In this document: in pieces, positions 1 to 6,445 of the stretch
How positions within the stretch are numbered: the first letter of the stretch is position 1
Layout: the number at the start of each line of letters is the position of its first letter
NCBI GenBank assembly: GCA_041661965.1
Contig: JBAZTH010000005.1
Location: forward strand, 1 to 10,387
Source of the DNA: Candidatus Margulisiibacteriota bacterium
Lineage (GTDB): Bacteria; Margulisbacteria; WOR-1; O2-12-FULL-45-9; XYB2-FULL-48-7
Reading direction: 5' to 3'
DNA length: 10,387 nt
Position numbers and translations under genes: made by a program
The notes under the pieces: generated by a model
The model's input: only the letters and a program-made list of their open reading frames with translations
Told to the model about the DNA's origin: nothing
The model's database searches: none

Positions 1-460
1 TGGTGATGACAAGTTCCAGAAAATGTATTCGAAATGATGTTGTAATATTCAAATAAGGATCGTTATGATGCACCTTGTGAAACATCCACAGACAATCAAC
101 GCTGTGGCTGGCTTTGTGCCAGAGATACATTAACAAATCGAGCATTAAAAACGATAGGACTGCTTTCCATGCGGGGCTGGATAGAGTGTTTAGCAATCCT
201 TTATCTGAATAGCGTTCGGCAATTACTAATAAAGATGAAGCCGACACTATCGACATTGCTATACTGTTAACAAAAAACAGGCTAATGTTTGTTTTATAGG
301 ACTGACGCAAGTGTTTTCTTGGCAGTTTTTCCCTTGGCGTTTGGAATTCAAGGGTGGACAGTATGGCAAAAACCATGAGTAGAGTTAATGCCAGTACTTC
401 TCCTGGCACCATCGTCGGCCATCTGAAATTGAATTCAAGTAAAGTAGTTAGGCTTATCAT
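1..460 (-). CDS. Sterol desaturase / fatty acid hydroxylase family protein, 3' end outside the window
   Basis: This is a membrane di-iron oxygenase of the fatty acid hydroxylase superfamily, which hydroxylates or desaturates sterol or lipid substrates in the membrane; the substrate is not readable here. The first 153 residues are visible. They contain hydrophobic segments near residues 20-38, 58-82 and 99-114, then two of the family's histidine clusters: LWHKASH (His115 and His119) and MFHKVHHND (His128, His131, His132). The third cluster would lie beyond position 1. The start at 458-460 is chosen because a GAGGA Shine-Dalgarno sequence lies 8 bases upstream and no better in-frame start is seen. 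The gene runs away from glgC on the same strand, about 790 bases downstream of it, so it is probably a separate transcript. The family assignment is firm because of the histidine motifs and spacing; a more specific name is not justified. Confidence 0.85.
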   Translation of the reverse strand, partial: MISLTTLLEFNFRWPTMVPGEVLALTLLMVFAILSTLEFQTPREKLPRKHLRQSYKTNISLFFVNSIAMSIVSASSLLVIAERYSDKGLLNTLSSPAWKAVLSFLMLDLLMYLWHKASHSVDCLWMFHKVHHNDPYLNITTSFRIHFLELVIT

Positions 461-810
461 TGTCTTTTCCTCGCTATAAAGCTGATATACACAATAATCT
501 TAAGTAATGTTGATGACAAAAGGCTTCTTTCTAGTGTCGTCTTTACTTAAATTTATGAGTATCAACCAATAAAAATACCTGACAACTTAAATGAGTTGTT
601 TTTGATTCATCCGGTGATTCAAGCTCACTTAATTCCATCTTGCTTTAAATGTCGGCAAGTTCTGCGCCATAAAGTCGACAGGTTGCTTTGAAGTATTGAT
701 TAAAACCCCTGTAGGCCCTAATGAGCAAGGGCTTTAGCTGTTGAATATCTATTTGAAAGCGGGAGTCGAGTTTTTGTCGTCTGGAAAAACATGTGTTTTG
801 AACGGCTAAA
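461..810. other. AT-rich intergenic region with weak hairpins
   Basis: No gene can be supported in this stretch. It should carry the promoter of the leftward desaturase gene. There is a 6-bp stem (582-587 with 594-599) followed by a short T run to 603, a weak candidate terminator for plus-strand transcription. A second 5-bp stem lies around the pentamers GCCCT and AGGGC near 717-734. On the minus strand an open stretch of about 55 codons ends at 645-647 and has a protein-like composition but no start codon, so it could be the tail of a decayed gene. Confidence 0.4.
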
Positions 811-1080
811 ATGTATCAATTAAGTGCAATTATTTCAATATTGTGCACCAATATTGTATTTAATTATTGTTTCTCAAAAATATACATATTGTCATTATAT
901 CGTGATTCCTTAAAAGAAATTTTTTTTACGGCAGTTTGTCGTGGCTGGAAATATCGTAGTGCGATTTTTATTTTTTATAAAGCGATATTATTAGATGCTA
1001 ATATCGAATTAATAAATAAGAAGACCTTATTTTCTATTCATGCAACAAAGCTATTTAAATCTCTTCTGGAACTTCATTAA
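811..1080 (+). CDS. Doubtful hypothetical protein, 89 aa
   Basis: An open frame of 89 codons in very AT-rich DNA. The product would have a hydrophobic N-terminal segment (about residues 3-30, rich in Ile, Leu, Phe and Tyr) and a basic, lysine-rich C-terminal half. No Shine-Dalgarno sequence precedes the ATG and I do not recognise a family. AT-rich DNA produces few stops only by chance over this length, which is the main argument for it being real; the absence of a ribosome binding site is the main argument against. It would be transcribed convergently with glgC. Confidence 0.2.
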   Translation: MYQLSAIISILCTNIVFNYCFSKIYILSLYRDSLKEIFFTAVCRGWKYRSAIFIFYKAILLDANIELINKKTLFSIHATKLFKSLLELH

Positions 1081-1251
1081 GAACGAATCCAGAAAGGTTG
1101 TTGGTAGTGTGTCAAGCATAACCATTGAAGGAGTCAATTTAGAGACAGCAATGTGTAACGGTTTCGTGGCAAATTGACTAACCGCGTTAGCTGGATAGAT
1201 GCCGTCTTAAAATCCAAAAATCAAGGTTCATATCTCCGCTCGCCATTTGCG
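1081..1251. other. Short spacer downstream of glgC, no gene seen
   Basis: This spacer lies between the end of glgC and the doubtful plus-strand ORF. Reading leftward from glgC there is a start-like ATG after a GGAG, but its frame closes after 13 codons, so nothing can be called. No convincing terminator hairpin with a T tract was seen for glgC. Confidence 0.4.
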
Positions 1252-2496
1252 TCACTCGCCACTGTGTTTGGCATTAATCAGGAAACGGTAACCCTTCGGG
1301 ACGACGGTAATGCCGGATTCCGAGACAGTGAAGCGGGCTGCATCGGTGGTGGAGTCAAACCCAATCCGCTCGTCAGGCGGAATATGCACGTTTTTGTCGA
1401 CGATGCAGCGTTTCAAGTGCACACCGGCTCCAATATGTACCCCGTCAAACAAGATCGAATCTTCGACGACGGCATTTTCATCCGCCTGGACTTGAGTGAA
1501 CAAGATCGAACGTCTGATGGTACCACCGGAAACAACGGTGCCGGTGCCGAGCAGAGAATTGATAACTTGCCCTTCCTGTCCGAAAGATCCAGGAGCCATG
1601 CGAGCTGGCGGGTTTTGTCCGTGGTACGTGCGGATGGGCCAGCCGGGCTGATACAGGTCCAGCGGCGGAACCTGCGCGAGAAGATCCATGTTCGTCGCGT
1701 AATATGAATCAATTGTGCCGACATCGCGCCAGTACTTATCCTGCGTTACGCGCCCAGTTTCTCCGCCGAACCGGTAAGCACATACGCAATGCGTCTCAAT
1801 GAGTCGTGGGATAATGTCCTTGCCGAAATCATGGTTTGACGCGGTAAGGCAGTGGTCGGCTTGCAGTTCGTGACTGAGCAAGTCCATGTTGAAAATATAG
1901 ATACCCATGGATGCCAGCGCGCGGTGCGGGTCGTTCGGCAGGGGCTTGGGATGTTTCGGCTTCTCGTCGAACGCACGAATTCGCTGTGCGTCATCCACTG
2001 ACATGATACCAAAAGAGCTGGCACTGGCAAGTGACACAGGCATGCAAGCAATCGTTAGCCCCGCTCCCTGGTCACGGTGAAACTGGAGCATTGCGGCATA
2101 ATCCATCCTATAGATGTGGTCTCCGGACAGAATTACCACATAGGTGGCATTGCTACGCTCAAGCAGGTACAGGTTCTGGCGGATGGCATCGGCTGTCCCG
2201 GAGTACCAAGATTCGTCGGTTCGCATCTGTGGCGGCACGAGCGTAATGTATTCGGAGATTTCCGGGTTGAAGATAGACCAGCCATCACGCAGATGCTTTT
2301 GTAGTGAGTGCGACTTGTATTGAGTCAGTACCAGCACACGTCTCAAGCCAGAGTGTAGGCAGTTAGACAGTGTAAAGTCGATGATCCGATAATTGCCGCC
2401 GAATGGCACAGCTGGCTTTGCCCGGTCGGCCGTCAGTGGATGCAGCCGCGAACCCACGCCGCCGGCCAGTATGATGGTCAGGGTTTTATTGAGCAT
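1252..2496 (-). CDS. glgC: Glucose-1-phosphate adenylyltransferase (ADP-glucose pyrophosphorylase)
   Basis: The enzyme makes ADP-glucose and pyrophosphate from ATP and glucose 1-phosphate, the committed step of bacterial glycogen synthesis in the cytoplasm. The 414-residue protein is complete and close to the usual family length of about 420-430. The N-terminal nucleotidyltransferase domain has the glycine-rich loop LAGGVGSRLHPLTADRAKP (residues 10-28), YRIIDFTLSNC (36-46), SGTADAIRQN (99-108) and SGDHIYRMDY (124-133, with the catalytic-type Asp). FDEKP (176-180) carries the sugar-phosphate-binding Glu-Lys pair, followed by MGIYIF (197-202) and YWRDVGTIDSYY (255-266). From about residue 295 the hexapeptide-rich left-handed beta-helix domain follows, which in this family holds the allosteric site. 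The start is supported by GAGG about 6 bases upstream. It overlaps the upstream 73-codon ORF by 11 bases, which suggests translational coupling. No other glg gene is in the window. Confidence 0.97.
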   Translation of the reverse strand: MLNKTLTIILAGGVGSRLHPLTADRAKPAVPFGGNYRIIDFTLSNCLHSGLRRVLVLTQYKSHSLQKHLRDGWSIFNPEISEYITLVPPQMRTDESWYSGTADAIRQNLYLLERSNATYVVILSGDHIYRMDYAAMLQFHRDQGAGLTIACMPVSLASASSFGIMSVDDAQRIRAFDEKPKHPKPLPNDPHRALASMGIYIFNMDLLSHELQADHCLTASNHDFGKDIIPRLIETHCVCAYRFGGETGRVTQDKYWRDVGTIDSYYATNMDLLAQVPPLDLYQPGWPIRTYHGQNPPARMAPGSFGQEGQVINSLLGTGTVVSGGTIRRSILFTQVQADENAVVEDSILFDGVHIGAGVHLKRCIVDKNVHIPPDERIGFDSTTDAARFTVSESGITVVPKGYRFLINAKHSGE

Positions 2497-2707
2497 CCGT
2501 TACCTCGTCAATTCGATCGATAAGCATGAGGTTTTCCTTTTGGAGTGAGGCTGCCCCGTCGATTAGTTTCCTCGCAGCGTGCGTTCCCGTATGACTGAAT
2601 TCCAATCCCTCCGCGATTTCGAACGATAAGATTTCTGTTTGTCGGCATGGTCTAAAATGTTTTTCCTCTATTCTCGAGTGGGAGAGCCTTGAAGTCTTAT
2701 TATCCAT
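2486..2707 (-). CDS. Hypothetical 73-aa protein overlapping the glgC start
   Basis: The 73-codon frame ends inside the start of glgC (11-base overlap), the arrangement of a coupled upstream gene. The product is hydrophilic, charged and rich in Glu, Lys and Arg, with no membrane segment and no motif I recognise; its C-terminal part (about residues 45-73) looks helical. There is no good Shine-Dalgarno before the ATG at 2705-2707, so the start is uncertain. A weak promoter-like pair (TTGAAG at 2766-2771 and TCTAAT at 2745-2750, 15-base spacer, minus strand) lies upstream and could serve both this ORF and glgC. It could instead be only the glgC leader. Confidence 0.4.
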   Translation of the reverse strand: MDNKTSRLSHSRIEEKHFRPCRQTEILSFEIAEGLEFSHTGTHAARKLIDGAASLQKENLMLIDRIDEVTDAQ

Positions 2708-2872
2708 GATTATTTTGTAAGAGAATCTACACTGAATTCAAGTAATTAGAGTTTATGTGGCAGTTCTTCAAGCCTGAGAAATCCATTATTAGTCTTCCTG
2801 AAGTCGGACGGAGCAATATACCCCGCCCTGTTTAGGTTGAATGTCGATTTTCACTATAGCTCCAGTTAAACA

Positions 2873-2956
2873 CTATTTATGTTCATTGTCCTTAAAATGC
2901 GATTCAATGGAACACATATACAGTAGCAGGACGTAGGAAAGTATAAAAGCAACCAT
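2873..2956 (-). CDS. Small membrane protein, 27 aa
   Basis: A 27-codon frame with an excellent ribosome binding site: GAGGAG lies about 6 bases before the ATG. The product has a single hydrophobic stretch (residues 2-15, VAFILSYVLLLYMC) followed by a polar tail (SIESHFKDNEHK), the layout of a one-span bacterial membrane microprotein with its polar end on one face. It lies about 165 bases upstream of the 73-codon ORF on the same strand and could share a transcript with glgC. I do not recognise a family; KdpF and CydX are of similar size, but no partner gene for either is nearby. The signal strength at the start codon is the best evidence. Confidence 0.45.
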   Translation of the reverse strand: MVAFILSYVLLLYMCSIESHFKDNEHK

Positions 2957-3197
2957 GATTTTCTCCTCAAGTATGTGAAAAACAATAGTGCCGGGTATTT
3001 ACCTCCGACAATAAAGGATCAGCATTATTTACGCCAATACCTTACTGTATTACTTGGTTATTGCTAGCCCACGGCAGACGTGCTCTTCCAACCTGTACCC
3101 AATAATGGTATCCCTGGATGTTCAGAAAAAGTGAACCAAAATAGTATTTTAGTCTGCTAGCACGCATTAAATCAGTGCACTCAGAAACTGATCATTT
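2957..3197. other. Intergenic region, probable 5' region of the small membrane gene
   Basis: No gene seen in six frames. It probably holds the promoter for the leftward 27-codon gene, but no clear -35/-10 pair could be assigned. A GGAGG sequence on the minus strand near 3002-3008 is not followed by a usable start. Confidence 0.35.
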
Positions 3198-3500
3198 TTA
3201 GAATGCAAGCCAGAGTGCGACGAGAGGTGCGATATTCAGCATGATGATCCCAATTTTGTAGAGGGCCATGCTAGCGTAGTGGCACTGCCCGTGACGGTCG
3301 CGTCCCGCTGGCTGGCGAAATTGCTGCAATGCCTGGGCTGATCCCCCCGACTCGCCGCCGTCTGTCTGGTGGTCGAGCCGGTGGACATGTGCCTCGACGC
3401 GGACGGCCTGTCCCGAACTGAAGCCGACTGGCTGCTTACCGCTGCTGAGCGGATATTAGATGTGGAAGCGCCACTACTGTCCGAAGGGGTCGGGTGCTGA
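3198..3500. other. GC-rich stretch that looks like decayed coding sequence
   Basis: This stretch is visibly richer in G and C than both flanks. On the plus strand, the frame from about 3237 to 3500 is open except for one TGA at 3339-3341 and favours G or C at third positions; its second part encodes a hydrophobic then acidic, helix-like sequence (for example DADGLSRTEADWLL). On the minus strand, a short frame ending at 3198 encodes a hydrophobic tail (GIIMLNIAPLVALWLAF). The two readings compete and I recognise neither. The likeliest explanation is a gene remnant of foreign or older origin at the edge of the mobile-element region. Confidence 0.25.
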
Positions 3501-3677
3501 CGCAAGCGTGTCCCGATAGCTGTCGTTAATCTTGACGCGCAACTCACGGTCATTACCTGACGGTGGACCCACGCTATTTTTAGCGCACTTTATTTAACAT
3601 AACGCCTGCTTATCCGAAGCCGGTTTGTAAACGCAATTTTGAAATGTCCTACATGAGTGTTGGCGCAGCAATGCATT
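3501..3677. other. Left flank of the mobile-element cluster, no gene seen
   Basis: Non-coding as far as I can see. It contains a 5-bp stem with a TTTT loop (3572-3576 with 3581-3585) that is too weak to call a terminator. The stretch 3628-3677 has the look of an insertion sequence end, but I could not match it to an inverted repeat elsewhere in the window. It forms the left flank of the first X copy. Confidence 0.3.
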
Positions 3678-3935
3678 CGCTGCGAGACAGGAGTCGAGTA
3701 GTCCCCAGAAGCGATAGTGCATGTGTTTTCACGAAGCGTTTTTTGCGTAGTGAAAATGCAGGCTTTACGAAATCGCGTCGAGTCATTGGGATGATGTGAG
3801 CTATCCCCTTGCTGGGTAGCGAACGAGAGACTCAGGACGGCTGGGGCAGCCGCAGGCATTAGCGGTCGCGTGATTTTTGCCGCTTGTTGGGCAGGGATGC
3901 CCAAAAAAGCTTTCGCAAAAATAGCGACTCCCCGC
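3678..3935 (+). repeat. 258-bp element X, copy 1
   Basis: This sequence reappears without a difference that I can see at 7617-7874, in the same orientation. The flanks differ on all four sides, so X is a defined unit. It is rich in inverted repeats. One stem pairs TTTTCAC (3726-3732) with GTGAAAA (3750-3756), extended by TGCA on both sides. Others are GGGAT (3788-3792) with ATCCC (3803-3807), and CGGCT (3838-3842) with AGCCG (3848-3852). A long 3' structure pairs 3865-3869 and 3873-3880 with 3915-3922 and 3924-3928 around an inner hairpin (3883-3893 with 3898-3909, loop GGGA). It has no open frame with a credible start, so it is more likely a structured non-coding or miniature element than a gene. 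Confidence 0.9.
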
Positions 3936-4486
3936 AATTCAAACTGCTTACCCTATTTCTCTGTCTGTGCTGGATTCACGATGCGAGGCACTATAAAAAA
4001 CTCAAACCCTTCGTGCCTAGTCACCAGCAAGCTTTAGCCGACTTCCGAAGTCTGTATTGGGCTTATTACACCGCGTTACTCAAGTATAAGCTTGAGCCGA
4101 CACCGGATAAAAAAGAGGTGCTTTCAAAGCGATTTGATGAGCTCTTCTCAGCCACCACGGACTATGAAGAGCTGAATGATCGTATCGCTAAAACGCTAGC
4201 CAAAAAGGCAGAGTTACTGCAGGTATTGGAACTTCCTCAGTTACCGTTGCATAACAATGCAGCCGAGCTTGGCGCAAGAGTGCAGGCGCGTGCGCGTGAT
4301 GTAAGCTTTCAAACCCGAAGCGAAAAGGGAACGAAGATAAAAGACACCTTTATGACAATTAATCAGACCGCCAAAAAATTAGCCGTGAGCTTTTACGATT
4401 ACGTTTATGATCGCGTGTCTGGGCGATTCGAACTTCCCTCTTTGGCAGATTTAATTACTCAAAAAGCGCAAACCTTGCAGGTTTGA
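3936..4486 (+). pseudogene. IS66-like transposase, C-terminal part
   Basis: This is the last 183 residues of a DDE transposase related to IS66, starting exactly where X ends, in the middle of the motif DDAP-QF. Visible family features are CWIHDARHYKKL just after the junction, a charged helical middle, and LPLHNNAAELGARV near the catalytic glutamate (Glu501 if the two halves are joined), followed by a region ending in SLADLI. The N-terminal 390 residues lie at 6446-7615, downstream in the window, not upstream. Reading frame continues into X but meets stops there, and the only starts lie within X, so this part is unlikely to make a functional product. Its stop (4484-4486) is followed after 27 bases by a different transposase fragment. 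Confidence 0.85.
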
Positions 4487-4513
4487 TGTTGGTTTTCCCC
4501 TGGAATTTAAAGT

Positions 4514-5299
4514 AGATACCTGGAAACCGCCGCCCAGGAAACGGTCCGCTGCCAAAAAGTAGTCGCCGAAGACGGGCAAGAAGTTCGGCTCTATTGCCAT
4601 TCACCCGGTCGTGAACAAAAGGAACAGGCCATGGCGGAACGCTTCGCCAGTCGTTTTGAAGCCGGACTTGACGCCTTAAACGATGGGCTGCAGCGTCCCC
4701 GCACCGAAAAACGCCCGGATAAATTGTGGGAACGGATCGGCCGCCTGAAAGAAAAACAGCACGGTATCGGTCAGCATTATCAAATCGACTTGCAAACCGA
4801 TGAGAGCGGCGAAAAAGCCCTAAGCATCACTTGGCAAAAACACAGTGTGCCGGGCTCTTATGTGGATCTCCCGGGAGTCTATTGCCTGCGCAGTAACCAA
4901 TGCCAATGGTCGGAAGAACAGCTATGGCGCACCTATATGATGCTCACTGACCTCGAAGCCGTGTTTCGCTGCTTCAAAAGCGATCTGGGTTTTCGGCCTA
5001 TCTTTCATAGTAAAGAAGAGCGGGCTGACAGTCACCTGTTCATCACCGTATTGGCCTATCAGTTGGTCCAGCTTATTCGTCGCAGTCTGAAAGAGAGCGG
5101 CATTAATGCCAACAGCAGTTGGCGCACATTACGTGAAATCATGCGCACTCAATGCCGGGTAACCGCCAGTTTCCGTCGTGCTGATGGCAAAGCGCTGCAT
5201 GTTCGCAAAGCCACCCGTGCGGAACCGGAGCAAATGGCTATTTATCGTGCGTTAAAAGTGAATCCAGCACCCGGAGGTATCAGCAAAACTATTGTCTAA
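4514..5299 (+). pseudogene. IS1634-family transposase, C-terminal fragment
   Basis: The frame is closed by a stop just before 4514 and runs to the natural end at 5299. It encodes about 261 residues that match the C-terminal half of IS1634-type DDE transposases: a charged middle, then DLEAVFRCFKSDLGFRPIFH, KEERADSHLFITVLAYQLVQ and the ending HVRKATRAEPEQMAIYRAL. The glutamate of the third catalytic region is in this part; the N-terminal half with the first two aspartates is absent. An ATG at 4631 lies inside the fragment and is not a true start. The truncation point coincides with the end of the IS66-like sequence, as expected if one element landed in, or recombined with, the other. Confidence 0.85.
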
Positions 5300-5399
5300 A
5301 AAACTGAGAATAGACTCTATTTTTCAGGGTGTAGTGCCACACGAAGATTTTTTATAACACAAGATATTGTTTTTTAATTGATATTAATTGTGTGTGTTA
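5300..5399. other. Probable right end of the IS1634-type element
   Basis: This AT-rich, non-coding stretch directly follows the transposase stop. It includes a short hairpin, GTGT-AGTGCC-ACAC, near 5331-5344. In IS1634-type elements the terminal inverted repeat lies just outside the transposase gene, so the right end is probably in this stretch. The left end is missing, so the inverted repeat and target duplication cannot be confirmed. Confidence 0.35.
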
Positions 5400-5766
5400 A
5401 ATATGGGTTAGGAATACCAGCCATTGCGGACAAGCTACTGCAACTTGCAGTGGCGAAGATATTGGCAGCCATCTACGAGCAAGACTTTCTATCTTGCAGT
5501 TATGGATACCGACCTGAAATGAGCGCTCATAAAGCCGTCAAAGACTTAACGGGCGAACTTAATTCAAAGAAGTATCATGCTGTAGTCGAAGCCGACATTA
5601 AAGGCTTCTTCAACGCCATAAGCCATGACTTCTTAATAGACATGCTAAGCAAGCGAATAGATGACGGTCCTTTTATAAACCTTATCCGCAAATGGTTGAA
5701 AGCAGGCATATTGGAAACAGATGGGCAGGTGGTACACCCATTGACGGGGACCCCGCAAGGCGGAAT
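5400..5766 (+). pseudogene. Group II intron reverse transcriptase fragment, lineage different from the intact intron
   Basis: Homology begins near LGIPAIADK and covers the fingers-palm region: YEQDFLSCSYGYRP, then VVEADIKGFF (first catalytic Asp) and TGTPQGGI. It stops just before the segment that would carry the YADD catalytic site. The sequence after 5766 no longer resembles a reverse transcriptase. Both ends are missing, so this is dead. Its wording at shared motifs (ADIKGFFN, GTPQGGI) differs clearly from the intact intron protein at 8618-9922 (DIDLSKFFD, AMQGGPLSP), so it comes from a separate intron lineage. No domain V or other intron RNA parts are seen next to it. Confidence 0.85.
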
Positions 5767-5795
5767 TACCACGCCACAGACACAAAAGATAACTT

Positions 5796-5835
5796 TGAAT
5801 TTGAGCGGCAGATTGAATTCAGCCGCTCAAATTCA
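5796..5835. repeat. Perfect 14-bp inverted repeat with a 12-base loop
   Basis: Positions 5796-5809 pair without mismatch with 5822-5835, and the loop itself contains the palindrome TGAATTCA. There is no T tract after it, so it does not look like an intrinsic terminator. It lies at the break of the reverse transcriptase fragment and about 40 bases before the DNA-binding-protein operon. It could therefore be an operator, a recombinase or transposase site, or an element end. Confidence 0.8.
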
Positions 5836-5876
5836 TTGATTGACATGAGGCGTAAAAGGTAATAAATATATGTCTC

Positions 5877-6206
5877 ATGACGCGATCCTCAAACACCGAC
5901 AAAACCCACCGGCTGAATGCCGCATTCAACTTGCTGGCACAGGGTTACACATTGGCCGAAGCTGCCGAAGCTTTGACCCAACAGTTTGGCTTGTCTCGCA
6001 GACAGGCTTACCGATATCTTCAAGGAGCTCAGGAAATCGATGCGCCAGTCTTGGTCGCTTCACCCTCTATTCCGATTACGATCAAAATACCTGCGAATGT
6101 CGTGAAGCGACTTCGGTCACATGCGCAAACCAGCGGCATGACTATTGGCGAGATTGTGGCACATGCCATCGTCAATTTTCTCGACAAGCTGCACCGCCAT
6201 GGCTAA
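5877..6206 (+). CDS. Putative DNA-binding protein with helix-turn-helix and ribbon-helix-helix-like parts, 109 aa
   Basis: The N-terminal part has a helix-turn-helix pattern (about residues 24-50, YTLAEAAEALTQQFGLSRRQ). The C-terminal part (about 65-105) has a strand IPITIKIP followed by two helices, as in ribbon-helix-helix proteins. A protein of this kind probably binds DNA as an oligomer, either to regulate its own operon or to help a recombinase; that role is inferred. The stop overlaps the start of the next gene by 8 bases, so translation is probably coupled. A purine-rich AAAAGG lies about 18 bases upstream of the ATG, which is far, so the start may be poorly used. The perfect hairpin just upstream is a candidate binding site. 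No name is recognised. Confidence 0.6.
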   Translation: MTRSSNTDKTHRLNAAFNLLAQGYTLAEAAEALTQQFGLSRRQAYRYLQGAQEIDAPVLVASPSIPITIKIPANVVKRLRSHAQTSGMTIGEIVAHAIVNFLDKLHRHG

Positions 6207-6432
6207 TCGCCATCGGCGAAGTCATGAAATTGAGTTGGAATTTGCTTTTGATCGTCTGCATACCACTAAACTGGAGCAAGTCTTTGCTATTCTGGTTCCG
6301 AACCGGGAACGCCGAATTGATGAATCCCCAGGACTAAAAGGAGAACACCATGAAAATAGCCGTATCTACTTTAAAATCCATGGCAAATTCAAATGCCACC
6401 AAAATGCCTTGACAGCAGATCAAAAAGTATAG
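6199..6432 (+). CDS. Hypothetical 77-aa protein coupled to the DNA-binding protein
   Basis: The ATG at 6199 lies inside the last codons of the preceding gene, a coupled start. The product is basic at the N-terminus (MANRHRRSHEIELEF), then helical and charged, with no membrane segment. Its last third overlaps the start of another frame at 6350, so the true C-terminus may be shorter or altered by a junction near 6400. The family is not recognised. The gene pair followed by a third start looks like a small accessory operon of a mobile element. Confidence 0.45.
   Translation: MANRHRRSHEIELEFAFDRLHTTKLEQVFAILVPNRERRIDESPGLKGEHHENSRIYFKIHGKFKCHQNALTADQKV
6350..6412 (+). pseudogene. Truncated third gene of the accessory operon
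   Basis: A strong Shine-Dalgarno (AAAGGAG, 7 bases before the ATG) introduces a frame that closes after 20 codons (MKIAVSTLK at its start). So good a start in front of so short a frame, immediately before the IS66-like sequence, suggests that a longer gene was cut when that element arrived. Site-specific recombinases often occupy this position in such small operons, but nothing in the 20 residues proves that. It could also be a genuine leader peptide. Confidence 0.35.
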
Positions 6433-6445
6433 ATTCTTTCGTTCC

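Noticed and set aside
582..603. Intrinsic terminator
   Set aside because: The stem is only 6 AT-rich base pairs and no firm plus-strand gene lies upstream; it is mentioned only as a weak hairpin.
645..830. Minus-strand open stretch of about 55 codons with protein-like composition
   Set aside because: It has no start codon in frame and no ribosome binding site. It could be a gene remnant but cannot be supported.
1174..1707. A 177-codon plus-strand open frame
   Set aside because: It is antisense to glgC, whose motifs are unmistakable; the frame is a coding shadow.
3078..3092. Bases resembling part of a sequencing adapter (CAGACGTG followed by CTCTTCC)
   Set aside because: Two bases of the adapter are missing and both sides are unrelated to adapters, so coincidence is more likely than contamination.
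3236..3553. A 105-codon minus-strand frame rich in Ser, Thr and Arg
   Set aside because: The composition is typical of an antisense shadow in GC-rich DNA, and a competing plus-strand frame has better third-position bias.
3590..3937. Minus-strand open frame through X copy 1, repeated in X copy 2
   Set aside because: It has no ribosome binding site and low-complexity content, and it runs into unrelated flanks. It reflects the repeat rather than a protein.
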